DNA from: Trichopria drosophilae
Taxonomy: Eukaryota > Arthropoda > Insecta > Hymenoptera > Diapriidae
DNA: 64,000 nucleotides
Reading direction: 5' to 3'
Assembly: GCA_030407085.1 (NCBI GenBank)
Contig: CM059585.1
Span: forward strand, 93,838,501-93,902,500
Part shown: piece after piece, positions 34,165 to 44,829 of the stretch
Layout: every line of letters starts with the position of its first letter
Position numbering within the stretch: the stretch's first letter is position 1
Notes under the pieces: generated by a model
What the model was told of the DNA's origin: nothing
Database searches by the model: none
What the model saw: the letters and a program-made list of their open reading frames with translations, nothing else
Made by a program: the position numbers and the translations under genes

Positions 34165-35120
34165 GAATAAGTGACTAAACTTGGCGATCCACCTCCGCAT
34201 GGATTATATAGTTAACAAACGTAATTCTCTTCACTGAGAGCAAATAAATACTCAAATTTACTACCTACTTAGATGGGTTAATTATGAAAGTAGTTAAATG
34301 AACTATTCTCGACATTTTCAGGTTATATAATACGAATTACATTAAAAGAGATCGTTTGCAAAATTTTCAGTGAATTCCTGCTTGCATTCGATTTGTATCC
34401 GCTTCCTTTACCCAAGAACTGCCAGTCAAAACTTAAACTTTCGTAACTAATTTTTTATTCGTCTCGACAATGAATTTGCGAACAATAGCAGACTTATAAT
34501 AATGTAAAGTGTTTGCTATTAAAGAACAACTTGCCTGTATTATGTCTTGTAATCGACGGTGTGCGCATTTGCATTTTCCCCATAAGATCACGATGCTTTA
34601 ATAAACGAATATTACAGGTACAAATGGTATAAAAGTGATGTATGTATGTGGTATATACGTTTATGCGATAAACGACTATAAAATGGTAGTATAAAATACA
34701 CATCTTGATGATATTTTAAATGCGTATATATAATACGCTACGTTTTTTAAACTTATAAATATAGTTTATGAAATACAATATTATATTTTACGTACGTAAA
34801 ACTTAAATAATAAATGAAAATAGTACATTATGATACATGTGCGGAAGATTAGTCATTCCCGCATGAGTGAGAGATTTAAAGCACGAGCCGAAGGCGAAGG
34901 CATATTATATGTACATAAATAACACTTGTGATATAAGACCACATTTACATCAAAATATTAACTCTGTTATTTCCTTTCACAAAATATAACGCGAAACATT
35001 TATTAAACGTCTAAAAATCATGTTATATTCAAGTTTAATAAGCATATTTGACAAACGTTTATATAATCCATCATTTGTTCGTAGCATTCATACTATACTA
35101 GAATAAATGGAAAAAAAATT
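34165..35120. other. AT-rich stretch without recognisable features
   Basis: Nothing recognised. Confidence 0.35.
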
Positions 35121-35121
35121 G

Positions 35122-35200
35122 GCTAAACGGGGGTTCGAACTCGCGACGTATAGAAACCTGCAGCTGATAACACAAGTGTTTTAGAGGGATTCCATTCGTT
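35122..35200 (-). pseudogene. tRNA-like relic on the minus strand
   Basis: GGGGGTTCGAACTCGCG (35129-35145) is the complement of a B box/T-arm (CGCGAGTTCGAACCCCC). Upstream on the minus strand a degenerate D-arm may lie near 35165-35200. The stems do not fold convincingly, so only the Pol III B-box similarity is firm. Confidence 0.35.
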
Positions 35201-36000
35201 CCGGTCTATATAAGATAGTAATTTACACTAAAAAATGTGAATTAAACATAACTGAAGGGATTTTTGTAAATTCGGCCCTGTACTAAAAATTCTGACAGCT
35301 ATATATTATGACATCTTATCAAATAAAAACACAGGAATTTTTCGAGAATTGATCGAGAATTTTTCGGAAAAAGGAAAATCATGTATTCCGAAAAATTGTC
35401 GGTCCATTCTTGACAAATTCCTTTGATACTCATTAGAAGATCATATATAGTATAGGTAGAATATTTTATCAATATGTACATGCAATTCATATAAAAAACA
35501 CGTTTATACTCCTAATATAAACATATTTTATGGGAACATATTATATGCGCGGATTTAAGTGGTAATATACAAATAGGTATTTTATATACTAGTTTAAAAT
35601 GTATATATTTAACGTGTAGATTACGTTTAAACGGTCATCGAAACGAGAATTATACGTAACTTGTAAACGTTTTATATCCTATAATTTACACTGTAATTTA
35701 AACGTTTATTGAACCATCCTGTTTTCTGTGGGTTCTTTAAATTTATTATACTGCGTAAAATGCATAAAATAGATTTAGGTAGTTTTGTAGGAAAAAAAAA
35801 ATAAAAGGTCAGATGAAAATAAATTTATTACAATGAAATTTATTATCAATTTGACTTTTCTGGCCAAGGAAAAAGTTAGCCTATGTTTTTGAGTTTTGAG
35901 CACATGAATTCAATACAAGCTCTATTACACATTCTTGCACTTAAGATCACTTAAAGTAGATATACGCTTTTTACCACGTTTTTATTAACTCGTATTCTTA
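35201..36000. other. AT-rich stretch without recognisable features
   Basis: Nothing recognised. GTTTATACTCCTAATATAAAC near 35501 is a local palindrome in AT-rich DNA. Confidence 0.35.
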
Positions 36001-36039
36001 TCTGTCTGTCTGTCTGTCTGTCTGTCTGCCTGTTTGTCC
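36001..36039 (+). repeat. (TCTG)n microsatellite
   Basis: Seven perfect TCTG units at 36001-36028, followed by interrupted copies (CCTG, TTTG, TCCG). Confidence 0.95.
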
Positions 36040-36289
36040 GGTGCAAATCTTGTAATCGATTTTAAACTAACTTACCGATAAGCTAGGGACTTGAAACTTT
36101 TAGGATAGCCCAAAATTGGATGACCATGCATTCCTTTACCGTTTATTACAAGTTTCAATCAGTTTTAAGAACATTTTCAGCAAATTTAAATTTTATATGA
36201 AAAAAAAATAAGTTAAAAAAAAATGCGCTTATTTTCCGTTCTTGATTGAATCTATACATTCCTTTATACTCGTTTTTCCTTCGTTGTTT

Positions 36290-36460
36290 TTTCCTTTAAC
36301 ATTTAGCGGGGGGCCCGGCGTTTTCCCCCCTTGCTCCGTCGCGCTTGTCCTTTGTTTTCTTTTCGCAATCGAGAAAAGTCCTCCACTGACGTCATTAATT
36401 CCCTTGCCTATATATGTATACTCATCCACGACGGCAAGTGGAACAGTAGTGAATTAGTGT
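36290..36460 (+). promoter_or_regulatory. Speculative promoter-like patch
   Basis: A GC-rich tract (GGGGGGCCCGGCG near 36308) is followed by TGACGTCA (36387-36394), the consensus CRE/bZIP site, and 15 bp later by TATATATG (36409-36416). The order CRE then TATA fits a core promoter that would start near 36440. No gene is recognisable downstream, and both words could occur by chance. Confidence 0.2.
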
Positions 36461-36676
36461 CATATATAAGTGCTGCAACAGCTCACGGATTCTGGCGTGA
36501 GAAAACTTCATCAGGATTCTCAACAATTCTGGACGGTGTAAGCCACCAGAGGAGCCTGTCATCTAAAACCACTTGCATTTTCTTTTCATTGTGAAACTGC
36601 TCTTTTCAGATTGTTTATAAATGTAATAGTTTAAAATCGATTGTAAAATTTGATCTATTAAAACTAAAAAGCAGAA

Positions 36677-37159
36677 AATAATTAATAAATAAAAAATTCT
36701 TTTTAAAAACCACGTTTTTATAAATTGACTAAAAAGGATAAAATAATTTTTCCCATCCACACAGGTCACTAACACCATGCCGAAATAAATACGCAATAAT
36801 TTTTTCATTTTATTAGGAAATAAAATATTTGTAAGACTTAAAATGGTAAACGTGGGGCGCAATAAAGGTAACAGAAATGACTCCTCGACAAACAATAACA
36901 AATGAGAAACTTATGCTTAAATGAACAATATGTCATGCTAGTTTAGACATGAAAGTCATTTCTGTTATCTCTATTGCGCCCCACGTTTTCCATTTTAAGT
37001 CTTACAAATATTTTATTTCATAATAAAATGAAAAATTATTGCGTATTTATTTCGGCATGGTATTAGGGACCTGTGTGGATGGGAAAACTTATTTTATCCT
37101 TTTTAGTCCATTTATAAAAACGTGGTTTGTAAAAAGAATTTTTTATTTATTAATTATTT
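36677..37159. mobile_element. 483-bp foldback element with ~205-bp arms
   Basis: The arms 36677-36881 and 36954-37159 are inverted copies with few differences. They share AATTAATAAATAAAAAATTC, AAACCACGTTTTTATAAA-like, CCATCCACACAGGTC, CATGCCGAAATAAATACGCA, TTGTAAGACTTAAAATGG, ACGTGGGGCGCAATA and AACAGAAATGAC. Only 72 bp separate them, so a single strand would form a near-perfect hairpin. A 112-codon minus-strand frame lies on the left arm with no recognisable motif. The arms extend to both edges without an obvious TA or TTAA duplication. Confidence 0.8.
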
Positions 37160-38639
37160 CAAATTAACATCAAATAAGACGATCACCTCATCAGCATTTC
37201 CACTCGCATTCCTGGCCGTGTGGCGTTCTTTTATGAATATTATACGCGATTCTATTGGATTAAGCTTCAAAACACATCTTCTCTCCAAATATGTCTATAA
37301 TTCGATACAACAGAAAAATAGTCACAGAATTGACTCGTGTCAATAAGTTTCTATCACTTACAGTGACATTGATATATCCTTTGCAATTGATTAAAAATTT
37401 CAAAATGTCATTATTGATATTACCGTAAACTTTCAGAAATCAATTATTCCCTGATGCTAGAAAGTTCAAAGCTGACATCAGCTGCAACTTCTAAATGTAC
37501 AATATAACGTCACGCAAAGCGGTTCGGTTCACCGCAAAGACGTTTCAAAAGTTGACGAACATATTCAACTATTCCCAAGCGCTTCAAAGTTCTCCCTTGC
37601 AACCGACAGTTACGACTGCTAAGTGTAAAACATATTGTCGAGTAGTACAAAACATTTTATCAGCATAAAGTGACATTTATCATTTTTTTTAGTTGGGTGC
37701 CCGTACCATCCATCTTTAAGGAGGTAACATCGAAAAGCGATTCCAGATGTGATTTTTTGTTTCTTTTTGGAAAGAAGCGCATTGTATGGGAGCGTTCGTA
37801 AATACACCCAGTGGATTTTCTATTCCTGGACTTGAGCTATCCAACAGTCCACTGTTTACGAGTCGAGGTGCACTCGCGTGATGCTACGCCGTTCACGCGG
37901 CTGGTAGATATTCCTAATGACGTTTCTATTCGGAGTATTTGGGTTAAAAGCAAGAGAATTGCGCTCAAGAAATCAGAAATGATTCTGGTGCGGTCAGCGA
38001 ATTCTCTGTAATTTTCGAAATTCCGCTGCGCTCGAATAGCACATTGTCCAAAATCCCTTTTAAAAAAAAGATCCTTTCCCAAGGCAATAATCTCTATTCA
38101 TTCATTCGTGGATAATGAATTAATTTGAATATTTTGTTTAAATCGAGTCCATTCTTCGAAAACGATACTTGGAAATGCTGAATCAATCGTCGACAAAATC
38201 GAAAATAATTATAGTAGACCCAATTCCACGTTTACCACCAGGGTGGTAAGTTTTAAAAATCATGACACATTTGGCAACAACTTGCACTACTGCCACTTGA
38301 TTCTCCACGTCTAGAAACGTCCCTAAAGGGAATTAGAAATATTCGGTAAAATCGACAAAAATGCAATTTGGCACGCACTCTCAAACTATCCTGAAAGCTC
38401 GCCAAAAATGCTTCGGAGTGTGCATGTTCGAAAGCACAGTCTGTCTTCTCAAATATTCATAATTTTCAAGTGCAGTCGCCTGAAAACTTACCAATATGAG
38501 ACATTAATATTTCAAAATCAAATTTGAATTAATTACAACATTTCCTATTAAAATCCTTTAAATAATGGAATGAAAATATTCCACTCCACGATGTACAACG
38601 TACGTTTGCAACTGACATTCATCATTAAAAATTACCCCA
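37160..38639. other. Stretch without recognised genes
   Basis: Nothing supported. CpG-richer sequence around 37840-38040 gives overlapping open frames on both strands without motifs. Confidence 0.35.
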
Positions 38640-39110
38640 TTTTCCTCGATTTTCCAACTTTTCAATCACTTCGATTATTCGCGCGTTTCTTTGTTCTTCG
38701 CAGGAACAAAAAGTCCATTTCGAATCGCGAAATAATGGAACGCGATAAGATAATCCTGGAATATATTAAATATCGGTTGTGTACAAGGAGCAAATTGGAC
38801 TCGGCTGTCAATCGCAGAAAGCTCACGTCCGTGCTCGTCGATGATACGCGAAACCCACGTATACGTGTATTATTTAACGTGGGTGTCCATCGACAGAGCG
38901 ATGATATGTAGCACTTAACCCGGAAAAAAGCAGAAGAGGGTCCCCCACGTTTCCTGCGACCTATTCGCCCCCGAGCTAATCTGAAAGCGACGACATAATA
39001 ATACGGTATACATATTGATTTTGTAAAGTATAAGATATATTCGTATGTGCGATGGTAGTTCGCCGCGGTTTAAAGTACGCGCAAATTCGTGCTTCGAGAA
39101 TAATTTACGT
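38640..39110. other. CpG-rich patch, possible regulatory or exonic sequence
   Basis: CG-dense sequence (for example GTCCGTGCTCGTCGATGATAC near 38827, split here by a variable base) stands out from AT-rich flanks. It contains the tail of a 113-codon plus-strand frame (38570-38911; NREIMERDKIILEYIKYRLC, then RRKLTSVLVDDTRNPRIRVL) with no family I recognise. ACCCACGTATACGTG followed by AACGTGGGTGTCC near 38860-38890 is a local inverted pair. It could be a promoter, an enhancer or a small unrecognised exon. Confidence 0.25.
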
Positions 39111-40395
39111 ACTGCATATTGCACCTGAAATGATTGCACTGAATACTTTAGTAGCATGCATGTACCTTCATAAAAGTAATGTGCAAATTAATGTAAATTG
39201 CTGTTATTGAATACGTGCTTAAACTACCAGTCAGAATAAAGGTAATAAGGAAGGCTATATTGATCATGAAAGTGTTTGATAAATATGTATATTAGCACGG
39301 AGGAAAAAAGGAAATTTTATGATTGATTTGGTAAAGTTGGCGTATTGTAATAAAAACGGGTGTCTTATCGCTATCTTAAATGAAGACACTTTGAAGTGTC
39401 CTATTTTAAAATATGTTTTGATTTAGGCGCCTTAAAAACTAAGTGCCCGAAAATTTAAAATATTTTCTCTGTACTGAAATAAAACAATATCAAGGAAATC
39501 GAATCAAGTTGTTCGAAAATCCCTCAGTAAACATGCCTTTTGATCAATTGTTACTTACTGATTAAAGGATAATAACAATAAACGAAGACATAAAAAAATC
39601 TAATCTAAGATAACACAACCCTAATTTAGAAGCGAAATTTTATTATAATTTGCTTTACTGGGTAACGAATTATCGTAATAGATAATTCGATTTCGTAAAA
39701 CTGAGAAACGAAAATAGTAAAACCTGGTAACTCTAAATGGTATAATTATTCGTGTAGTTGAAATTACGACAAGGCTAACTATCCAAATAATCAATTTCAA
39801 ATAAAATTTTCAAAAAATGAAAATTTCTCTTGATATAATTTCGCCTGCTTAAAATACTATTTCATTCAATTTCATTTAGTTCTCCATTCGATTTCCATTC
39901 CAAAATTAGATATTTTCGCTGGTATACATTAACGACAACCTCATACTTAAAAATTCATTAACACTGCGGATATATTCGTTTGAAAACCTTTAATATCGTA
40001 TTAAAATTTGCTAAATTTCGCCTACAATAAGACTTACTAAACAGTTCTATAAATGCTAAGACTTTTTCCCTTTAGATTACGAAATAATAAGTTCATGATA
40101 CAATTTTTATCTTTTTTCCATTTGATCGATTAAAACATAAAGATCATAAGATATCACTGATAATTGCATTACGTCAATCCTATGAAATAATTCGTAGGAT
40201 TTTCTGGATCACTTGCGGATAGGCTGTGCAGTTGTTGCGCCATATGGTATGAACCGTAGTAGTTCTAATCATTTAGCATACCTGCGTACGCTTCATCTCT
40301 GTTATTCATTTACGTATACGAGTGTATTTTTTAAGCGAAATCAAGACTGACTATATATGTACGGAAAATTGTTGTTTAAGAAGTGTTCATAAATT
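39111..40395. other. AT-rich stretch without recognisable genes
   Basis: No gene. At 39360-39415, GTGTCTTATC, GAAGACACTTTGAAGTGTCC form self-complementary AAGACACTT words like those near 34100-34150. Confidence 0.35.
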
Positions 40396-40700
40396 TGTAC
40401 ACTGAAAAAAGTGTATTTTATCAGTTACAATACCGTGTCTTTTAAAGCGATTTCTTATACCCCATAAAATAAATATTGTAATTACTGAAATCCCATATGT
40501 TATCCACAAGAATCTTCGTCTTTTAGCATTTACTTATTATCGAGTAAAATATATTCTATTAAACTCTCATGTTTCAAAAGAATATTTTATTATGTCTAAA
40601 AGAATACGTATTTTAGCATTTTATAGGTTTCTTATAGGTTATAATATTAAAGAATATTATGTAATATATAAAGTTTCGGGAATCAATACAAACTTTTATG
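40396..40700. repeat. ACACTGAAAAAAG-started repeat with AAAGAATA/TATTTTA words
   Basis: The block begins ACACTGAAAAAAGTG (40399-40413) and includes GTGTCTTTTAAAGC, AAAAGAATATTTTA, and AAAAGAATACGTATTTTA, which are self-complementary or nearly so. TGTCTTTTAA is shared with the element at 41365-41548, whose minus strand starts ACACTGAGAAAAG. Confidence 0.4.
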
Positions 40701-41217
40701 TACAAAAAATTCACTGTTACAATGTCTCCTTTTGATGCACATCATCAGAATTTTCGAAAATCACGTTATTCATTACCAGCATAATTTATTAAACATAAAG
40801 TGTAAATTAAAAATTGTAGGTATTTTGATCCAAATTTAAGTTCTGAAAATGAATGTACACCGTATCTACCGAAATAATTTTAATAGTTTTACAACAATTA
40901 TGAAAAGTTATAAATCAGGTGTTTATAGGTTAGAAACATGTTATTTCTTTTTCTTTTATTATTTTAACAAGCGAAATTGCCTTTTTACACAAATGTTTAT
41001 ACAATATTATTCTCAAGTTTTGTTAGATCTGCAGGACGTCTTTCTTGATGGAAGCCATATACATTTGTAAAGCATGCAGACAACTATATATTAAAGTTCA
41101 GTAGCGGTCATGAGTCGATTTCCGCCGGACAAACAATATTGTCGAAACGTAAACAAACAATGCGTTTGTTTTACCTACGGCGAGCTGCTGCTTGAAAACG
41201 AAATCGAAAAAATGTCA

Positions 41218-41290
41218 CCGGACGGCAATCGAACTCAAGACCTATACGAGTTCGTAGTCCAGTACGTTACCGCATGAGCTACGAAATACG
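41218..41290 (-). pseudogene. tRNA-like relic on the minus strand
   Basis: On the minus strand, GTAGCTCATGCGGTAACGTA resembles a D-arm/A box, CTGGACTACGAAC an anticodon arm with an ACG triplet, and GAGTTCGATTGCC a B box. The layout is that of a tRNA, but the T-stem is mispaired and the acceptor stem fails, so it is probably a relic of an Arg-type tRNA or a tRNA-derived repeat. Confidence 0.45.
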
Positions 41291-41364
41291 ATAATATTTT
41301 TTCTAAAGTGGTTCATTAACTGAATTATAGCAGGTAATCATTTTTCTTATATCCAAGAATTACC

Positions 41365-41548
41365 ACGTTCATACTGGTAAAAATATGTGTCTTTTAACTG
41401 CTCAAGGTTTATTTATACCGACTACGAGATGTTTTAAAAATCTTTGTCTTTTAACCTGTAAAGAAATATTTTTGTCCGTATATGTAAAAGACTTGCTTTT
41501 ACGGGGTATCAGAATTCCAATACCCGGTAAAAGATACTTTTCTCAGTG
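41365..41548 (-). repeat. ACACTGAGAAAAG-started repeat with CTTTTAC words
   Basis: On the minus strand it starts ACACTGAGAAAAGTATC and repeats TCTTTTAC, GTAAAAGCAAG, TCTTTTACATATAC, GTTAAAAGAC and relatives, some in opposing orientation (CGGGGTATC... near GATACCCCG-like at 41500-41530). Contents vary but the start word equals that at 40.4 kb. Confidence 0.4.
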
Positions 41549-42240
41549 TATGGAAACTGAGCGCAATTGACAAATCTTGGAGCTGCTTCTGCGTAGAAGA
41601 CCACAAAATTACATCATTTCCGAACTTAGATATCAATATTTTACAATAATTTAGGAAATACAATTTCAAAAACGAATTAAAAAAAAAAAAAACGATTGAG
41701 GACATTCATTAAAACTATTCAAATTCTAAATTATAAGAAATATAATTTTGTGTTTATGAAGCGTCGCAAGCGAAATTGTAATTTCGTGAACGAGTTTTAC
41801 GTTGAACTAACAATAGATGTTGCATTGTTCCTAAGCCGACTAAGTTGACAGCTCTTGGAGTGTGCGATCCGATCTGAAATTTCGCCAAAATTAGATATTA
41901 TTCATGCATTAAATGAAATGTTTGCTTCCCAATTCGACTACAAACAATTAAAATAAAATCCCTGCATTTTTTAAGATTTTTATTTATAAGATTTGCAATA
42001 TTTAAGCGTGATATAATTTTTTTGTATTATTATAATATGATCTTCATTTTTCTTATCCAATCGCCATCTACAAAAAACGGTAAAAATAAATAATTTCTAA
42101 ATTATTCGTCGGTAGTTGAGCTACAAAAATAGAATGTAAATTTTTAGAAATTTCATGATCATTTATGTTATTTAATTTATGTTGCGTGTCTAAAAGCTCT
42201 CAAATAAGAGCTCTTTTCTGAGACCTCACATCTGAATGAC
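41549..42240. other. AT-rich spacer
   Basis: Nothing recognised. Confidence 0.3.
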
Positions 42241-42246
42241 CTTGTA

Positions 42247-42385
42247 CTCTCTAAATTTCACTTTAGCTAAAAGTGATTTTAACCTTCTTTTTCTTCCAGT
42301 GATTCTCTCGCCGCATATGAAGTGAAATTTTCACTACACTACAGTGGATTTTCCCCTCTAATTGAAGTGATTTCCATTGTTTATA
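42247..42385. repeat. AGTGAAATTTCACT-family element, copy 1
   Basis: The block begins CTCTCTAAATTTCACTTTAG, sharing its first 13 bases with the inverted terminus of the 48306-48484 copy. It contains AAAGTGATTTT, CCAGTGATTC, GAAGTGAAATTTTCACTACA and GAAGTGATTTCC. The recurring word AGTGAAATTTCACT is a perfect palindrome. No coding capacity. Confidence 0.5.
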
Positions 42386-42650
42386 ACAGTGAGGGTGGCG
42401 TCTCAACAACCTAATTAGCATATGTACAAATTATTGAAGCTCAATTAATTTTTATATTATTTATATTTTAAGTACATTTTTATATAAATCTTTTAATATT
42501 TCTATATAGTTTAACGCTCGCAAATAAATCATACAACCCAGAATTAGAATAGAAATTAAGTTACATATAATAAAGTGCAGAAACTTATTAAATATGTCGC
42601 CCTCGCGATTAAGGAATTATTGTCATCTTTAGGATTTGAACCCTATAGTG

Positions 42651-42958
42651 CAGTGGCCCTCCCCTTATTTTAACTCCTCTTATTTTAACTGCGTCCTTTA
42701 TTTTAACTTTTTTTCGTCTCTTATGTTAACTTCTTCCCCTCGTGAGTTCCCCCACTATTGGCCATTTGAAAGTCTTCAAAAGAGTGCGGACTGCTGTTGG
42801 CGCTTGCGTATACAGGTGAAGAAAGACGCCACTATATCTCCTCTCTCTGTTTTTATTCTCTCATACTGCCAGTGGTGAGGATGAGGGGAAGGGTAAAATA
42901 AGGGAAGAAACCGCCATCTTTCTTGACTCGAAAAGTTAAAGTAAGGGGAGGGCCACTG
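42651..42958 (+). mobile_element. 308-bp TA-flanked MITE (CAGTGGCCCTCCCC family), copy 2
   Basis: The termini are CAGTGGCCCTCCCCTTA and, inverted, TAAGGGGAGGGCCACTG, with TA following the right end. The left flank reads TG, probably a mutated TA. The subterminal CTTATTTTAACT word repeats four times near 42660-42730. Length and internal order match the element at 11983-12289 read in the opposite direction. CAGT tips with TA target and no coding region mark it as a Tc1/mariner-type MITE. An 80-codon open frame inside is not a gene. Confidence 0.8.
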
Positions 42959-42960
42959 TA

Positions 42961-44145
42961 TGTATTTGTCAGATATTAATAAGTATTGTGCAAAACGTTA
43001 AATGTAATTTTACCACCAAAAATAGTACCATAAATATTTAATATCGTCTAAGTTTTAGTGTGTTCAGTTAGAAATTTGTACGAGGTGTCGTAGTAATTTG
43101 TTCGTCGCTAAACTTCCATTTTTGTAATTTTTCGAATATATTTTTCAAATATATTTAATTTCATTCGATAATAAAAGGCATGGAATTTCTGAATACTTGT
43201 TGCAAAAAGGCGTCAATACAAATACGATCATACAAAGACGATAAAGTTGTAGAGATCAAATAAGTTATTTTCATTAAATGTAAAATACTTAGTTCGTAAT
43301 ACATGAATAGTAAAATAAAGTGTTTGAACCAAAAGTTCTATATCAAAATCTCTGGGTGTTTGAAAATATAACTAATAATTTAAATCACTTTTCTCCGACC
43401 TAATAACACGTTACATTTTATATCTTAATCAGATTAATCTAAAATCGATATATGTCATTCTTTTAAAATCATTTTTTAAGTGTAAAATTAATATTAATAA
43501 ATCATCGGAATTAATGTTGACGAAAAAACTATGGAACAAAATGTAGTCTATCATTCTGAAAACAATTATAATACATTCTATTTGATTAAGGTTTACTCAT
43601 TTATGAATAATTCATTGAACCGATCCCGCTACTGATGAAACTTGCGGATTATTCAAATATAAACGCCCCTGAGATCGATGGAGTTTAACGATGTTAATTG
43701 GTAATTAAAATTCTTCTTTTTGTACTTTTAAACGAACTTGGTCTCTATTGTAAGCTTTCTGGAGAATGGCGAAAATTCTTACGAAGAAAGTTTTTCCTTG
43801 AATACCTAAAAAATTGTTACATGGAAATCGCACTATATGTAGATACAGCGATTTTTGGGCGGATTTTCAAGTGTACGAACATGTATAATACTTTCTGGAA
43901 AAATGACCAAAATTCTCGATAAAAAACATAATTCAAATATTTAAAAAGGCATTTACTTAAATTACTTAAGTTAATTAAATTGTAATAATTTCTACCAGAA
44001 TTAATTATACGTTCATACACCACTGTAACAAAATTAATATCTTTTTTGTTTACTACGGTTGCTAACATTTAGCGGAAATAAATACATTTTTGTCCGTGTA
44101 CTGTTTTCCATCTTCGTTCATCAGCGACTGATTTTATCCTACAAG
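42961..44145. other. AT-rich stretch without recognisable features
   Basis: Two opposing short frames at 43698-44068 overlap and lack motifs. Nothing else seen. Confidence 0.35.
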
Positions 44146-44149
44146 ATGT

Positions 44150-44223
44150 ACTACAGCTTAATGATTTCGCCATTAAACTGTGCCAACATTCTGGGTTCGA
44201 ATCCGACTTCTGGTTCACTTTTT
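44150..44223 (+). pseudogene. tRNA-like relic with strong B box
   Basis: GGGTTCGAATCC (44193-44204) is a consensus B box, and GCTTAATGATTTCGCCATTAA upstream occupies the place of a D-arm. TTTTT at 44219-44223 could stop Pol III. The T-stem and acceptor stem pair poorly, so I read it as a tRNA-derived relic rather than a working gene. Confidence 0.45.
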
Positions 44224-44501
44224 GTTATATAATAATCATGAGATATTATAATCCAAGAACAGAATCACTATACATATTTCATATAAAATAATTAAGGATC
44301 TGAGAGTAGCCTTATCACAAACCTTTTCAGAAGAATTGCATTTTTTTCAAAACCAAGATTAATACTGCAAGACCAAGAGCTGTTTTAACTATTACTAACT
44401 ATATATTCTTAAACAGACCTTCACGACTATTCAGGCAACCTGATCAAGTTTTCATCCGGACAATTTTCTACTCTTTTCATTATATTTCATATTATATGTT
44501 C

Positions 44502-44829
44502 TTAAAGGGGTTCTAAAGTGATCCGCTGATAAGGTAGGAATTTTATTAAAAAACGTTATTGAAATATGTCTGAATACATTTTTCAATATTCGGGCTCTAC
44601 AAGGGCAATTTTAAGCACTATAAACAGTTTCCAAGAAAATGCCAAAGATAATAATTGAGAATTGACCCAGAATTTTCGGAAATATTGGAGTTTTCTAGGA
44701 TGCCGTCTACAGTAATTGAAATTGCCCTTACAGAGCCCGAATTTTGAAAAATCGATTCAACCATTGTTTATTTACAGGTTTTAGTGGAAATTCCTACTTT
44801 ATCGGTCGACCAATTTAGAACCTCCTTAA
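44502..44829. mobile_element. 328-bp TTAA-flanked MITE
   Basis: TTAA at 44502-44505 and 44826-44829 brackets inverted arms that start AGGGGTTCTAAA and, inverted, GGAGGTTCTAAA. Arms continue for about 90-110 bp with GATAAGGTAGGAATTT-type, ATTTTTCAATATTCGGGCTC and AAGGGCAATTT landmarks. The core includes GAAAATGCC and AGAATTGACCCAGAATTTTC. TTAA duplication suggests piggyBac superfamily. Its GGAGGT tip resembles that of the element at 49095-49547. Confidence 0.75.

Noticed and set aside
34494..34703. 69-codon minus-strand frame
   Set aside because: Tyrosine/isoleucine-rich translation typical of AT-rich noncoding DNA.
36563..36901. 112-codon minus-strand frame
   Set aside because: It lies over the left arm of a long inverted repeat and shows no motif.
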